From: JBEISR01 sp044371425
GTDB lineage: Bacteria; Planctomycetota; Planctomycetia; Pirellulales; Pirellulaceae
NCBI GenBank assembly: GCA_044371425.1
Contig: JBILTR010000006.1
Span: 1-64,000, forward strand
DNA: 64,000 nt
Direction: 5' to 3'
Below the pieces are notes generated by a model, which saw only the letters and a list, made by a program, of their open reading frames with translations, did no database searches and had not been told where the DNA came from. Both the position numbers and the translations under genes were made by a program. Every line of letters begins with the position of its first letter. Position 1 is the stretch's first letter. This document shows positions 45,795-54,833 of this stretch, piece after piece.

Positions 45795-46793
45795 ATGTTT
45801 CCCCAATCCCCGCTGCGATTCCATCCTCTTTTTCGCCCTTACCTATGGGGCGGCGAACGCCTTGGCAAGTTGATGGGAAAATCGCTGCCCGGCCCCGGTC
45901 CCTGGGCCGAAAGCTGGGAAGTCGTCGACCACGGTGCCGACCAAAGCGTCGTTGCGGATGGCCCCTGGGAAGGCTGGACGCTACGCAACCTGATCGATGC
46001 ATTTCCCGATGAAGTCCTGGGAAATCAACCGTCGCGGCCCTTCCCGCTGCTCCTGAAGTACCTCGATTGCCACCAAGTCCTCAGCGTCCAGGTCCATCCA
46101 GACGATCCCTACGCCTCCCGGATGGATCCACCTGACCTGGGAAAAACGGAAGCCTGGTACGTAGTCCATGCAGAACCGGGGGCCAAAATCTACGCAGGGC
46201 TACAACAGGGCATCGACCGAACGCAACTGGCTCATGCCATCGCCACCGGGCGTACCGAACAGGCCCTTCAGGTGCTCCATCCCAATCCAGGCGACTGCGT
46301 CTTCATCCCTGCAGGCACTGTCCACGCCCTGGGATCAGGACTTCTGGTGGTGGAGATCCAGCAATCCAGCGACAGCACCTTCCGCCTCTACGATTGGAAT
46401 CGAGTCGACGCCCAAGGCAATTCCCGACCACTCCATGTCGACCAAGCGCTGGAAGTCATCAACTTCGAAGCTCCCGCGGTGCAGTTTGCCCGCCCGGAAA
46501 CCTTGTCCCAAACTGCCGGACAAAGGTTGGTGCGGTGCCAGCACTTCGAGTGGCTTCGTTGGCATGGCCCCTGCTCGGTCTCCCTCGAGTCCGAAGGTCG
46601 CTTCCGACTGCTAACCCTTCCGGAAGGCCAAGCCAATCTCCACTGGATGGCCGGCTCCCTGTCGCTCCATCAGGGACAGTCCGCTCTGCTTCCCGCCTGC
46701 CATCTTCCAACCCAGATCGAACTGGCCCCCGATTCCACCCTCCTGCTGGCGCAACTCCCCAATGACCCCACCGGTTATGACGCCTTTGCCTAG
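45795..46793 (+). CDS. manA: Mannose-6-phosphate isomerase, class I-like
   Basis: A 332-residue cupin-fold enzyme of the short bacterial type. It interconverts fructose 6-phosphate and mannose 6-phosphate, feeding GDP-mannose and surface glycans. Zinc ligands are visible in QVHPDD, GKTEAWYV and GTVHALG; LLKYLDCHQVLSVQVHP and FRLYDWNRVD are further family blocks. ATG 45795 has no strong ribosome site, but the FRPYLWGGERLG start matches homologues. Divergent from tatC. A connection with the glycosyltransferase genes at 8-12.7 kb is possible but not shown by position. Confidence 0.96.
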   Translation: MFPQSPLRFHPLFRPYLWGGERLGKLMGKSLPGPGPWAESWEVVDHGADQSVVADGPWEGWTLRNLIDAFPDEVLGNQPSRPFPLLLKYLDCHQVLSVQVHPDDPYASRMDPPDLGKTEAWYVVHAEPGAKIYAGLQQGIDRTQLAHAIATGRTEQALQVLHPNPGDCVFIPAGTVHALGSGLLVVEIQQSSDSTFRLYDWNRVDAQGNSRPLHVDQALEVINFEAPAVQFARPETLSQTAGQRLVRCQHFEWLRWHGPCSVSLESEGRFRLLTLPEGQANLHWMAGSLSLHQGQSALLPACHLPTQIELAPDSTLLLAQLPNDPTGYDAFA

Positions 46794-46976
46794 GCTAGCA
46801 ATTCCCCTGAAAAAGTCCCCATCGGACAGCCGAATCACACACCAGGGAGGGAACTGATCTGGCGGCCGGTCTTGGAAAGCCGGACAATCCCGCCGCGTCG
46901 GCGACCCTGGGTGTCGAGAAGGCACCCTCCACCCCGTTCATGGATCGGACAGGCCGGCAGGAAGGGAATCCTCAAC

Positions 46977-47261
46977 ATGCGTCGCACTCTGTTGCTCTGT
47001 GCCCTCTTGCTGCTGGTCGGTTGCAAGCAGTCGCCTTGGAACCTGGGCCGTTGGGGATCCAGCCAGTTTGGACAGGGAAGCATCGACCGTCAGAAGAATC
47101 GCGCGGTCGTCATCGACCCCTACCCTCTCAATGACATCGGTCCCGAAGTGGTTGGGGGACGGCCACGCGAGTTCATCAATCCGCTGCCGGAAGCCAGCCG
47201 CAACGAATTGACCTCCCGAGGTGGCTACTACGGCCCTGGTGGGATGGTCAGCGGCTATTGA
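46977..47261 (+). CDS. Small lipoprotein
   Basis: A 94-residue protein beginning MRRTLLLCALLLLVGC, a textbook lipoprotein signal with Cys at the lipobox. The mature part is short, polar, rich in Arg, Gly and Pro (DPYPLNDIGPEVVGG, SRGGYYGPGG). No family recognised. AAGGGAA precedes the ATG. Its last seven bases overlap the end of the convergent BtuF-like gene. Confidence 0.8.
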   Translation: MRRTLLLCALLLLVGCKQSPWNLGRWGSSQFGQGSIDRQKNRAVVIDPYPLNDIGPEVVGGRPREFINPLPEASRNELTSRGGYYGPGGMVSGY

Positions 47262-48160
47262 GCTGCCGGGACCACTCGAGAGCGATCGCCAGCAGGAGAC
47301 GAATCACTCGTCAGCCACCGATCGATTTCCTCCAGTCGATCGATCAGATAGGGACCAGGCCGGCTGAATCCGCGATTGCCATCGAGGAACAACACCTTCC
47401 CCTTCCTCACCGCGCGCAGCATGGACCAATGCCCCGGTTCGGAAATCCGCACAAACTCTTCTTTGGCCCGATGGGCATCCAGGCCACAGCAGGCGATCAG
47501 CAGGCAATCCGGATCGACCTCCACCAGCCGCTCCCAAGCGATGGGACGCGACTTCGCTCCCGCCTCCCCCAGTTGCTCGATCAGCCCGACATGCTTCAGC
47601 AGTTCGATCGTCCAGTGCCCTATCCCATAGAGCGGCTCTAACCACTCCAGCCCAACCGATCGCAGCATGGGTCGCTGCAGGGAGTGTCCAACCAGTCGCT
47701 GCCGTCTCTCCTCGAGCTGTCGAAGGAGCGATTCGGCTTGCTTGGGTTGTTCCAGACACTGACCGATTCGATCGATCGACTCCAGTATCTCGCTCCAATT
47801 CCCAGGGGACAGCGCCAACGATTTCACCTTGGGTTGGCTATCCAGCAGCAGGCGCAGATGATCTGGGATGACGCCGCAGGCACCGCACAGATCCTGAACC
47901 AGGAGCAGATCGGGACAGAGGGCCGCGATCGCCTGTGCATCATGCAGGACCACGGGACTCCCAGACGACTGGTGTCGCTTGACCTGCTCATCGATCTGTC
48001 GGGAGTCGAGCGACCGATCGATCGCGCAGCGGGTGACCCGTGGCAGTTCGACCCCTTTCGGTAGATCGCATTGATGCGTGACACCCACCAGCCACGATGC
48101 CAACCCCAGGGCGATCATCATGTCGGTCCCGGCGGGATCGAGGGATAGGACGCGCTGCAT
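47255..48160 (-). CDS. BtuF/FecB-like helical-backbone binding protein
   Basis: A 301-residue protein of the cobalamin/iron-siderophore substrate-binding fold. The start RVLSLDPAGTDMMIALGLASWLVGVTHQCD-type block (P, T and D in place) and VTRCAID, then SRPGPYLIDRLEEI near the end, match the BtuF-like group. There is no signal peptide, so it is either cytoplasmic or exported in another way; many annotated cobalamin-binding proteins of this kind are the same. No ABC permease or ATPase is adjacent. It lies 28 bases behind a secreted unknown protein on the same strand, so they may be co-transcribed. Confidence 0.88.
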   Translation of the reverse strand: MQRVLSLDPAGTDMMIALGLASWLVGVTHQCDLPKGVELPRVTRCAIDRSLDSRQIDEQVKRHQSSGSPVVLHDAQAIAALCPDLLLVQDLCGACGVIPDHLRLLLDSQPKVKSLALSPGNWSEILESIDRIGQCLEQPKQAESLLRQLEERRQRLVGHSLQRPMLRSVGLEWLEPLYGIGHWTIELLKHVGLIEQLGEAGAKSRPIAWERLVEVDPDCLLIACCGLDAHRAKEEFVRISEPGHWSMLRAVRKGKVLFLDGNRGFSRPGPYLIDRLEEIDRWLTSDSSPAGDRSRVVPAAQ

Positions 48161-48188
48161 CTGGATCGCCCTTAGCTGCCTTCCTGGA

Positions 48189-49634
48189 TCAGCGACCTTG
48201 TCTGGCGCGATCTAGGATCTCGCGCAGGGGGTCGGGATTGGCGACCGGACTGGTAGGCATCTGGAGCCGGCGAACACCGCCCGGGTTGTTCGCCTGACGC
48301 GCCTGCCCAAAAACATCGATCGAAGCCCGCTCTGGCAATCGGTCACCGGCCGGCACCACAAAGCGACCGACGCTCTTGGGCTGGTAGTTGACATCCTCAA
48401 TCTTGTTGGGGCTCTTCCCTGTGCGATCGATGGCGATCGACTGCAAGAATTTTTCGTAAACGCTGATGTCGTATCGCTCGGCCGCCGGAATCGGATTGCT
48501 GTATTCCTGGCGCGTCACGTTCCCCAAAGGGTCGACCCATTCATGCGTCTCAACCACCGTCGAACCGGAATCGCGTTCGAACTGCCTTTCCAACCGCTGC
48601 CCTGCAGGAATCTCCACCACTTCGGAAGCTCCCGTCAGCAAGTCATCGATTCGGAGTACCACCGCTTCCGAATGGACGTTGGTCAGCTGCACCAGCGCCG
48701 GTGGAAGAGGCGGGTTGGGGATCGCTTGCTGCTGGACGATGCGGTAGGTCGGCGCGGGAGCCACCGCAACCGAAGGTGCCGCGATCGCTAGAGGTAGCGG
48801 ATACCAAAGCTGCTGGGGCTGGAAGGAAAGGGGAAATAGCCCCAGTTGCCGGTAGTCCCAGCCCAGCGCCAATCCGGGAAACGCCACGCACTCCAGCGCC
48901 ACCGATTCGCCATAGCCCGGGATCATCCGCCAAAGAGAAAAAGCATCGCCGCGAGCCGGAATCAGGCGTACGGATCGGCCTGTCGGATCGCCTGCCAGCG
49001 CATACCACTGCCCACCCCGAACCATCTGCAACCGCACGAGGTTGTCCTGCACCGGGACGACCATCCAGTCGACCAGCACGTTGCCAATAGCATTTCCAGG
49101 CTGCAGCGTCACACCACCACTGGGCGACGATGCCAGATAGAGATCTCGACCATCTCGCATCGCCAGCCGCCAGTAGGCATCCCCGCGCGCTACCGCGCCC
49201 CCGAAGGCATTGCCCGCCATGCCGACTCCAGGCGCAGGACGCGCCGGCAGATTCTGAAGCGCCTGAATCTGCATCTGGCTTTCGCGAAAACGAAGCCGAT
49301 TGCCGGCATCAGGCAAACCAATCTGCACCGGTCCTCGTGAATTGCTCGGCCACCGCACCACCTGCCCCGTGGCTGGATTGCGAAAGGCCAGCCAGAAACC
49401 ATCGCTGCTGTCCCAGGCAGCCAGTCGATCGTAACGCGTCAACCGGCCTGCGCTATCCCGGATCTCCAGCCGATTGGCCGATACGCTCGCCTCCGAATAG
49501 GCCGATCCGTCCGGAACCATCAGCTGATAGGTCTGCTGTGCACGACCCGAATCCGAAGCGATCCCACAAGCCAACAGCGCCATCGCCAGGATGCGAGCAC
49601 GGATGCGGGTGCCCCACCGCTTCGCTTTCACCAT
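48189..49634 (-). CDS. Secreted protein of unknown function
   Basis: A 481-residue protein I do not recognise. It has a signal peptide (ILAMALLACGIASDSGRAQQ) and a beta-rich N-terminal half with a repeated pattern of short strands (DGFWLAFRNPATGQVVRW, GDAYWRLAMRDGRDLYLASS, QWYALAGDPTGRSVRL). The latter two are spaced like blades of a beta-trefoil or propeller. A Pro-rich linker and a C-terminal domain with VQLTNVHSEAVVLRIDDL follow. ATG 49634 is supported by AGGGAGGA. Probably periplasmic or surface-located. Confidence 0.8.
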   Translation of the reverse strand: MVKAKRWGTRIRARILAMALLACGIASDSGRAQQTYQLMVPDGSAYSEASVSANRLEIRDSAGRLTRYDRLAAWDSSDGFWLAFRNPATGQVVRWPSNSRGPVQIGLPDAGNRLRFRESQMQIQALQNLPARPAPGVGMAGNAFGGAVARGDAYWRLAMRDGRDLYLASSPSGGVTLQPGNAIGNVLVDWMVVPVQDNLVRLQMVRGGQWYALAGDPTGRSVRLIPARGDAFSLWRMIPGYGESVALECVAFPGLALGWDYRQLGLFPLSFQPQQLWYPLPLAIAAPSVAVAPAPTYRIVQQQAIPNPPLPPALVQLTNVHSEAVVLRIDDLLTGASEVVEIPAGQRLERQFERDSGSTVVETHEWVDPLGNVTRQEYSNPIPAAERYDISVYEKFLQSIAIDRTGKSPNKIEDVNYQPKSVGRFVVPAGDRLPERASIDVFGQARQANNPGGVRRLQMPTSPVANPDPLREILDRARQGR

Positions 49635-49793
49635 GAGCCGATTCCTCCCTCCCCAGATTCTATGCGACCGACGGCTCAGGATAGCAACACACCAGCCGCC
49701 TCCGATCGAAAGTTTTCGTCCGCAGAGCCGCGGGACCATTTGGTGAGAAGCTTGCGACGCTGGCCACCTTGGAGGCAAATACTCCAGCGAATT

Positions 49794-51317
49794 TCAGGGC
49801 GATCCCAGCGATTCCCGCATCGCGGTGAAAGCAGCTGCCATCTTGCGCGATGCATCCCTGGCTTCCTGAATATCGCGATCCTCCGCCGCGTGCTCCAGGT
49901 CTTCCAACGACGATTGAAAGGCTTCCACACGCTGCAACTGTAGGTCGCTCAGAGGTCTCCAACGCATGCGACTGCTGACGCGCAGCTTGTGCGCCCAATC
50001 TTCCTGCTGGGGCACCCAGAATTCGATCGACTCCCATTCCTTCGAGTTGGCTGCAGCGAAGATCTCCGCGTTGATCGCCACCATCTCCTTGCGGATCTCC
50101 GCCACGGGCGGATAGTACAGATAGCATCCGCCGATGCTGGCCAGCACCAATCCTGCCAGCGCGGCGGCGGCAACCGCCCTGGGAGGCAGGATCACATCGC
50201 GCGCCAGTGGAGCGGCTCCCTGCATCAGCCGATCGGTGATGCGATCTTTTGGATCGATCCAGCGGAGCAACCCTCCCGCACCGAGAATGATCGCCGCCAT
50301 CATCGAGGCGACCAGATCATAGGGTGCAGCGCTCTCCAGAATCATCCGGCGACTGTCCGCTGGCAGATTGGTTGCACCTTGAAGGAACGGATTGCAATAC
50401 ATGTCGAAGGCATGCGTGTGGTCGGCCGGCTGCACTCCCTCAGGGGAAAGTGGTCGATCGATCAAGTAACCCGCCGCGATCGCAAGACCTCCCAAAAGGC
50501 CTGCCCAAACCAGAAGGGGACGAAGGCCATAATGGCGCCCCACCCACGCCAACAACCCTAGATTCACTCCGGTCCCCAGCACCAACAAAACAAACGCCGC
50601 ACCGATCGAATTGCCGTGCTGAAACATCGACGCCACCTGCACGATCGCCACCATGGGGGTGACATAGGCCAGTGTGGCGACCGCCGCCATCGTCAAAGGT
50701 GCCAGGGAGTCATTCTGGTTGGCGGCCTTCTGCAAGACGCCCGGTGGCAAAACGGCCGCCAGCACCCCAACCCCTACCAGCGCCAGCACGACGTAGAAAA
50801 GGGAGCTGTCGGCTGCCTGCCTGGCCATCGAAACCGCTACCGCACCGATCCGCCGAACGCCATAAGGAGTCGGCGGCAACGGCTCGGGGTCGATCCAGTT
50901 TCTAGGAAACAGGGCATCCCAAAGCGTCCCCAGCAGGGTGACGATCGTCAGCGTTGCGATGCAGAAGACGAAAATGGCAAATGGGTCAGAGAGGGTCAGA
51001 CCGTAGAGCACCGAGATGGGGTTGAAGAGAGGCGCCGTCATGCCGAAGGCGAGGATCGTCCCACCGCTCAGACCACTCTTGCGCATCTGCCGCAGGACGG
51101 GAATCACCCCTAGCGAACAGACAGGAAGCAGCATGCCGATCAGCCACGCCTGAGGCAGCTGCCGCCAGGAGTGCCCTCCGAACAGCTTGAAGGTGCCCTC
51201 GCGTCCCAGCAGTCGCTCCATCAGCGCAGCGATCAACCACCCCACCAGCAGCGTCGGACCGCACGCCAGCAGTGCCTGACCGATTCGCACCAGCGCTCCC
51301 CACCATGCGGTCTCCAT
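49794..51317 (-). CDS. Permease (DUF318/ArsP-like) with helical C-terminal domain
   Basis: A 507-residue membrane protein. The first ~370 residues form the predicted permease fold with eight or more membrane segments; PVCSLGVIPVLRQMRKSGL and GMTAPLFNPISVLYGL are the family signatures, with the conserved Cys. A final membrane segment and ~110 residues of soluble helices (ISVL-free, with EDLEHAAEDRDIQEARDAS) follow, resembling a periplasmic four-helix bundle such as cytochrome c-prime but without a CXXCH. Family members export arsenicals or unknown substrates. ATG 51317 has AAGGAG upstream and lies 10 bases behind moxR, so it belongs to the MoxR operon. Confidence 0.9.
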   Translation of the reverse strand: METAWWGALVRIGQALLACGPTLLVGWLIAALMERLLGREGTFKLFGGHSWRQLPQAWLIGMLLPVCSLGVIPVLRQMRKSGLSGGTILAFGMTAPLFNPISVLYGLTLSDPFAIFVFCIATLTIVTLLGTLWDALFPRNWIDPEPLPPTPYGVRRIGAVAVSMARQAADSSLFYVVLALVGVGVLAAVLPPGVLQKAANQNDSLAPLTMAAVATLAYVTPMVAIVQVASMFQHGNSIGAAFVLLVLGTGVNLGLLAWVGRHYGLRPLLVWAGLLGGLAIAAGYLIDRPLSPEGVQPADHTHAFDMYCNPFLQGATNLPADSRRMILESAAPYDLVASMMAAIILGAGGLLRWIDPKDRITDRLMQGAAPLARDVILPPRAVAAAALAGLVLASIGGCYLYYPPVAEIRKEMVAINAEIFAAANSKEWESIEFWVPQQEDWAHKLRVSSRMRWRPLSDLQLQRVEAFQSSLEDLEHAAEDRDIQEARDASRKMAAAFTAMRESLGSP

Positions 51318-51327
51318 CGCAGACTCC

Positions 51328-52317
51328 TTATCGTTTCCCTGCACGCACCGGCACAGGCACCTGCTGCAACACCCCTTCGATCGCTCGCTTCGCCTGATCG
51401 AATGGACCAGGCAATCGAACCGACAACACCGGAACCGCCACCTCCTGCACATCATCCGGGACGACGAAATCGCGTCCTCGAAGCAGCGCCCGAGCCTGCG
51501 CGACACGCTGCCAAACCAGCAACCCACGAGGGCTGAGGCCGAGAGGAAAAGCAGCGTGACCACGAGTGGCCGCCGCCAGATCGACCAAGTACTCGCGCAG
51601 CATCCCTTCGACATGCACTTGGGAAAGCGCCTCCTGAAGGGTTGCCAAATCCCCTAGCTCCAGCACCGCCTCTGCCTTCCGATCCTCCATCGATCGCTCC
51701 GCCGACTCCAGCAACGCGAGCTCGCTTTTGCGGTCCGGATATCCGATATGCAGCTTCATCGCAAACCGATCCAGCTGCGCTTCAGGTAGCGGATAGGCTC
51801 CCAAACTCTCGACCGGATTCTGAGTCGCCAAGACCAGAAACTGGGGGCTCAGTTGATGAGTCACCCCATCGATCGTCACCTGCCTTTCCGCCATCGCTTC
51901 AAACAGCGCGCTTTGCGTCCTGGGGGTCGCTCGATTGATCTCATCGGCCAGCAGCACGTCGGCGAAGACCGGCCCAGGACGGAACTCAAACTCCCGCGTC
52001 TTGGGATTGAGAATCGGAAATCCGGTGATGTCGCTGGGAAGCAGATCGGGGGTGCACTGGACACGGCTGAGCCGTCCGCCGATGGCGGTGGCAAGGGCTT
52101 TGGCGAGCGTGGTTTTGCCAAGCCCTGGAAGATCGTCAAAGAGAACGTGCCCTCGCGCTAGCACGCTGGCCAAGAGATGCTCGACCACCTCCGATTTGCC
52201 CAGCAGCACCCGGTTCAGTTGGGCGCGCAGCCCGTCCAGCAACTGACCCACCGAACGCCCCGCTGCCCCCTTCGCCTCCGTGGCCTGACCTTCATTTAGC
52301 GATCCTGTGGTGCTCAT
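51328..52317 (-). CDS. MoxR-family AAA ATPase
   Basis: A 329-residue AAA+ ATPase of the MoxR group, a chaperone-like protein that acts with VWA and DUF58 partners. Motifs: Walker A as GLGKTTLAKAL, with DDLPGLGKT before it, Walker B as LLADEINRA, sensor ATQNPVES, and LPEAQLDRF. The C-terminal lid has the usual GASPRG-like LGLSPRGLLVWQRVAQARAL. ATG 52317 lies five bases behind the transglutaminase-like gene. The MoxR/DUF58/TgpA trio is a widespread set in bacteria, thought to maintain envelope proteins. Confidence 0.96.
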   Translation of the reverse strand: MSTTGSLNEGQATEAKGAAGRSVGQLLDGLRAQLNRVLLGKSEVVEHLLASVLARGHVLFDDLPGLGKTTLAKALATAIGGRLSRVQCTPDLLPSDITGFPILNPKTREFEFRPGPVFADVLLADEINRATPRTQSALFEAMAERQVTIDGVTHQLSPQFLVLATQNPVESLGAYPLPEAQLDRFAMKLHIGYPDRKSELALLESAERSMEDRKAEAVLELGDLATLQEALSQVHVEGMLREYLVDLAAATRGHAAFPLGLSPRGLLVWQRVAQARALLRGRDFVVPDDVQEVAVPVLSVRLPGPFDQAKRAIEGVLQQVPVPVRAGKR

Positions 52318-52322
52318 CCGCG

Positions 52323-54833
52323 TCAGCCCTTCGCATGCTTGATTGGCGAGAAAAAGATCGTTCGACAGATCGACTCCAGCGGTTCGGCGCTCTCCTGAAG
52401 CCACTCCCCTAAACGGTTCGCAGGTGCATAGTGAAACCGATCGACCGCTTCGGTAAATAGCTCTCGCTGCGATCGGTCCAGCAGTGGGGAACGGCGTTCC
52501 AGTTGATCGGACAGCCAACGGGCCAGTGGGGTCGAGGAAGCTCGCGGTGCATTTTCCAACCAAGCCCGCAACGCCATCAGCCGCACCGTGGAGGCCAGCC
52601 GCCATCGGGTGCTCCCCGTCCCCACCAACCACAAAAGCCAACTGGCCAACCAATCGATCCAGATTTTTCGGGTCCATACGGCCAGCCCCATGGCCAACGC
52701 CGTGCCCGCAATCGCCCCCCGATGCTCACCGATCCACCGGCTGGCTCGCCAACCCATTTCCGCCAGCCACTGATCCCACGTTCGATGCTCCTGCGGTCGG
52801 GCATAACCGGGAGTCGGTTCGATCGGAATCCATCGTCCCTGCACGAGGATCTCCGGCCAAGTATGGAGGTCCTCTCGAAGGACATGCGTCTGACCCGCTC
52901 GACGATCGTACCGCTCCGGCCGCGCATAGAACCCTTGTGCCAGCCGAGCCGGAATGTGGAGGCTGCGCGCCATCATGGCGGCTGCGGTTGCAAAGTGATA
53001 ATCCTCGCCTCGCGGATCCTCCAGAAACCGCCAAGCGATATCCTCCAGCTCTGGTTCCCACTCCCTGCCCTGCTCCAACTTCCCATGACTTTTCAGCCAT
53101 TCCACCGCCGTCTCCAGCTTCCGGAAATCGCTCCATCCTTCCCACGCTTCCCCCAGCTGGCGACGCATCCACCGCCGATATCGCTCCGATCCTCCCGGCA
53201 CCTCCAACATCGCCGAAAGCCCCGATGCCGCTGCATTGGAATCGATGGCGATCCCGTCCCAGCCTGGAGCCCCCAAACGGGCTTCATGCAGCGAGGGAAT
53301 CCGAACCATCTCATGAAGTACCGTCAACTGCGGCACCTGATCGCGATCGACCATTCGCCACTGGCCATCGGCGTCGCGTCCGAAGAAATCGAGCCGATCG
53401 ACCCGGTCGATATGAACCGCTTCCAGATTGGCGGGGGACAGCAATCGCGCCGACTCCAAGCCGATCACTTTGATGGCCAATCGTTCGGCCATCGGATGAA
53501 AGAGCTGCTGATGCAAATCCTCCAACACCACCCACGGCTTTCCGGCTCTTGTCTCTAGTCGCTTGGGCTCCCCCGCTCCCCCGGCTTCCCCAAGCCATTC
53601 CGATCGCCAGTCGAGCCCATCAAATCGCTCCAGCGTATCCAGACGCAGATGGATAGGCGTCCTGCCGATCAGGTAGCAGACCGCTCGGCTGGAGGTTCCC
53701 GCCAATGGCTCACCAGGCGATTGCCGCCTTGCGGTCCTCAGAGCACTGAACTCCCGGCCGCTTTTCCGCGATTCGCTCCCCTCCCGCTCGGTCTCCCGAA
53801 CTTCGCTCTGTAGCGCCACGGCTCTCTGGTATCGCCGCACCTTGGGGATCGCTTCTCCATAGATCTCGCTAGCGACATCGTACAGTGAGGGCATCTGCGA
53901 TTCGAGAAACAGTTCGCTCTCCACCGGTCCAAAAGTCGTCGCCTCCTGGGTCGCGCCCACCAACTGATCTCCATCCCCTACCCCGCGCCGCGCCGATGGG
54001 TCTCCACCCTGGCGACCACCGGAGGTAGGGAGGAATCCATCCAGCGTTCGCGGGCTGATGGGAGTGCGAGAAACGATCCAACCGATCGGCGCCAGCAAAC
54101 CAAGCAGCAGCGCCAACGCAGCGACCCGGAGGCGCACCAGCGGAATCGTCTCGTGAGCCACAAACCCCTTGGCGATTCGATCCCAGTAACTGGACATCAT
54201 CCACCAAGCGACCAGAACTCCATACACCGCGGCCAGCGTTAGCGACCATCGATTCTCCGATGTCGCCAGAACAAAGAGGACCAGAAAGCTGTTGGCCACC
54301 AGCGCCAACGATCGCTCTCGCATACTGCTCGCCTTCGCCGCCAACCACCAAGCTCCCATCTGAAGCATTGCAATCCAGCAAAGCTCCATCGCCTCACCCT
54401 GCAACCCCATCCACTGCTGCTGGACTATCCGGCTGAGCAATGGCCAGACCACGAGGGCCAGTGGAATAGCGATCGATCGCAGCAGGAGATGGTCGACCCA
54501 TCCGGCCCATCCGGAGGTGCTCCCTAGGGAGTCTGCAGAAGAGCTGCCTGTTGCCATCGAACGCCATCGCAACCCCAGCAGCATCCCCCCCACCACCATC
54601 AGCTCGCCAACCAACCACCCCCACAGCTCGCTCCCTTGCGACCGCAAAGCAGTGGTCATCGCAGCAGCAAGGGTCGCCATGGCAAAAAGAACCCACAGCC
54701 CCTCCTGGACCAACTCCCCAGGCTTCCCGCCCGTGGCATGCACCGCGCAGGCCAACGGCGTTTTGGCCACCTGCGTTTTGGCCAACTGCGTTTTGGCCTT
54801 TTCGCGCCAGAAACTCAACCCACGCTGCGCCAT
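52323..54833 (-). CDS. Transglutaminase-like membrane protein (TgpA/DUF3488 type), catalytic Cys replaced
   Basis: An 836-residue protein. At least six membrane segments lie in the first ~280 residues; a large periplasmic part follows, with the transglutaminase core near 560-690 and one more membrane segment after it. The core pattern FATAAAMMARSLHIPARLAQGFY and the DLHTWPEI and PIEPTPGY blocks are typical. The catalytic triad is unusual: where homologues have Cys in (G)DC-X-X-FA, this protein has Asp611, and the Asp of DPTPG is Glu672; His657 is kept. It may be inactive and structural. Start ATG 54833 overlaps the DUF58 stop by 19 bases. Confidence 0.93.
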   Translation of the reverse strand: MAQRGLSFWREKAKTQLAKTQVAKTPLACAVHATGGKPGELVQEGLWVLFAMATLAAAMTTALRSQGSELWGWLVGELMVVGGMLLGLRWRSMATGSSSADSLGSTSGWAGWVDHLLLRSIAIPLALVVWPLLSRIVQQQWMGLQGEAMELCWIAMLQMGAWWLAAKASSMRERSLALVANSFLVLFVLATSENRWSLTLAAVYGVLVAWWMMSSYWDRIAKGFVAHETIPLVRLRVAALALLLGLLAPIGWIVSRTPISPRTLDGFLPTSGGRQGGDPSARRGVGDGDQLVGATQEATTFGPVESELFLESQMPSLYDVASEIYGEAIPKVRRYQRAVALQSEVRETEREGSESRKSGREFSALRTARRQSPGEPLAGTSSRAVCYLIGRTPIHLRLDTLERFDGLDWRSEWLGEAGGAGEPKRLETRAGKPWVVLEDLHQQLFHPMAERLAIKVIGLESARLLSPANLEAVHIDRVDRLDFFGRDADGQWRMVDRDQVPQLTVLHEMVRIPSLHEARLGAPGWDGIAIDSNAAASGLSAMLEVPGGSERYRRWMRRQLGEAWEGWSDFRKLETAVEWLKSHGKLEQGREWEPELEDIAWRFLEDPRGEDYHFATAAAMMARSLHIPARLAQGFYARPERYDRRAGQTHVLREDLHTWPEILVQGRWIPIEPTPGYARPQEHRTWDQWLAEMGWRASRWIGEHRGAIAGTALAMGLAVWTRKIWIDWLASWLLWLVGTGSTRWRLASTVRLMALRAWLENAPRASSTPLARWLSDQLERRSPLLDRSQRELFTEAVDRFHYAPANRLGEWLQESAEPLESICRTIFFSPIKHAKG

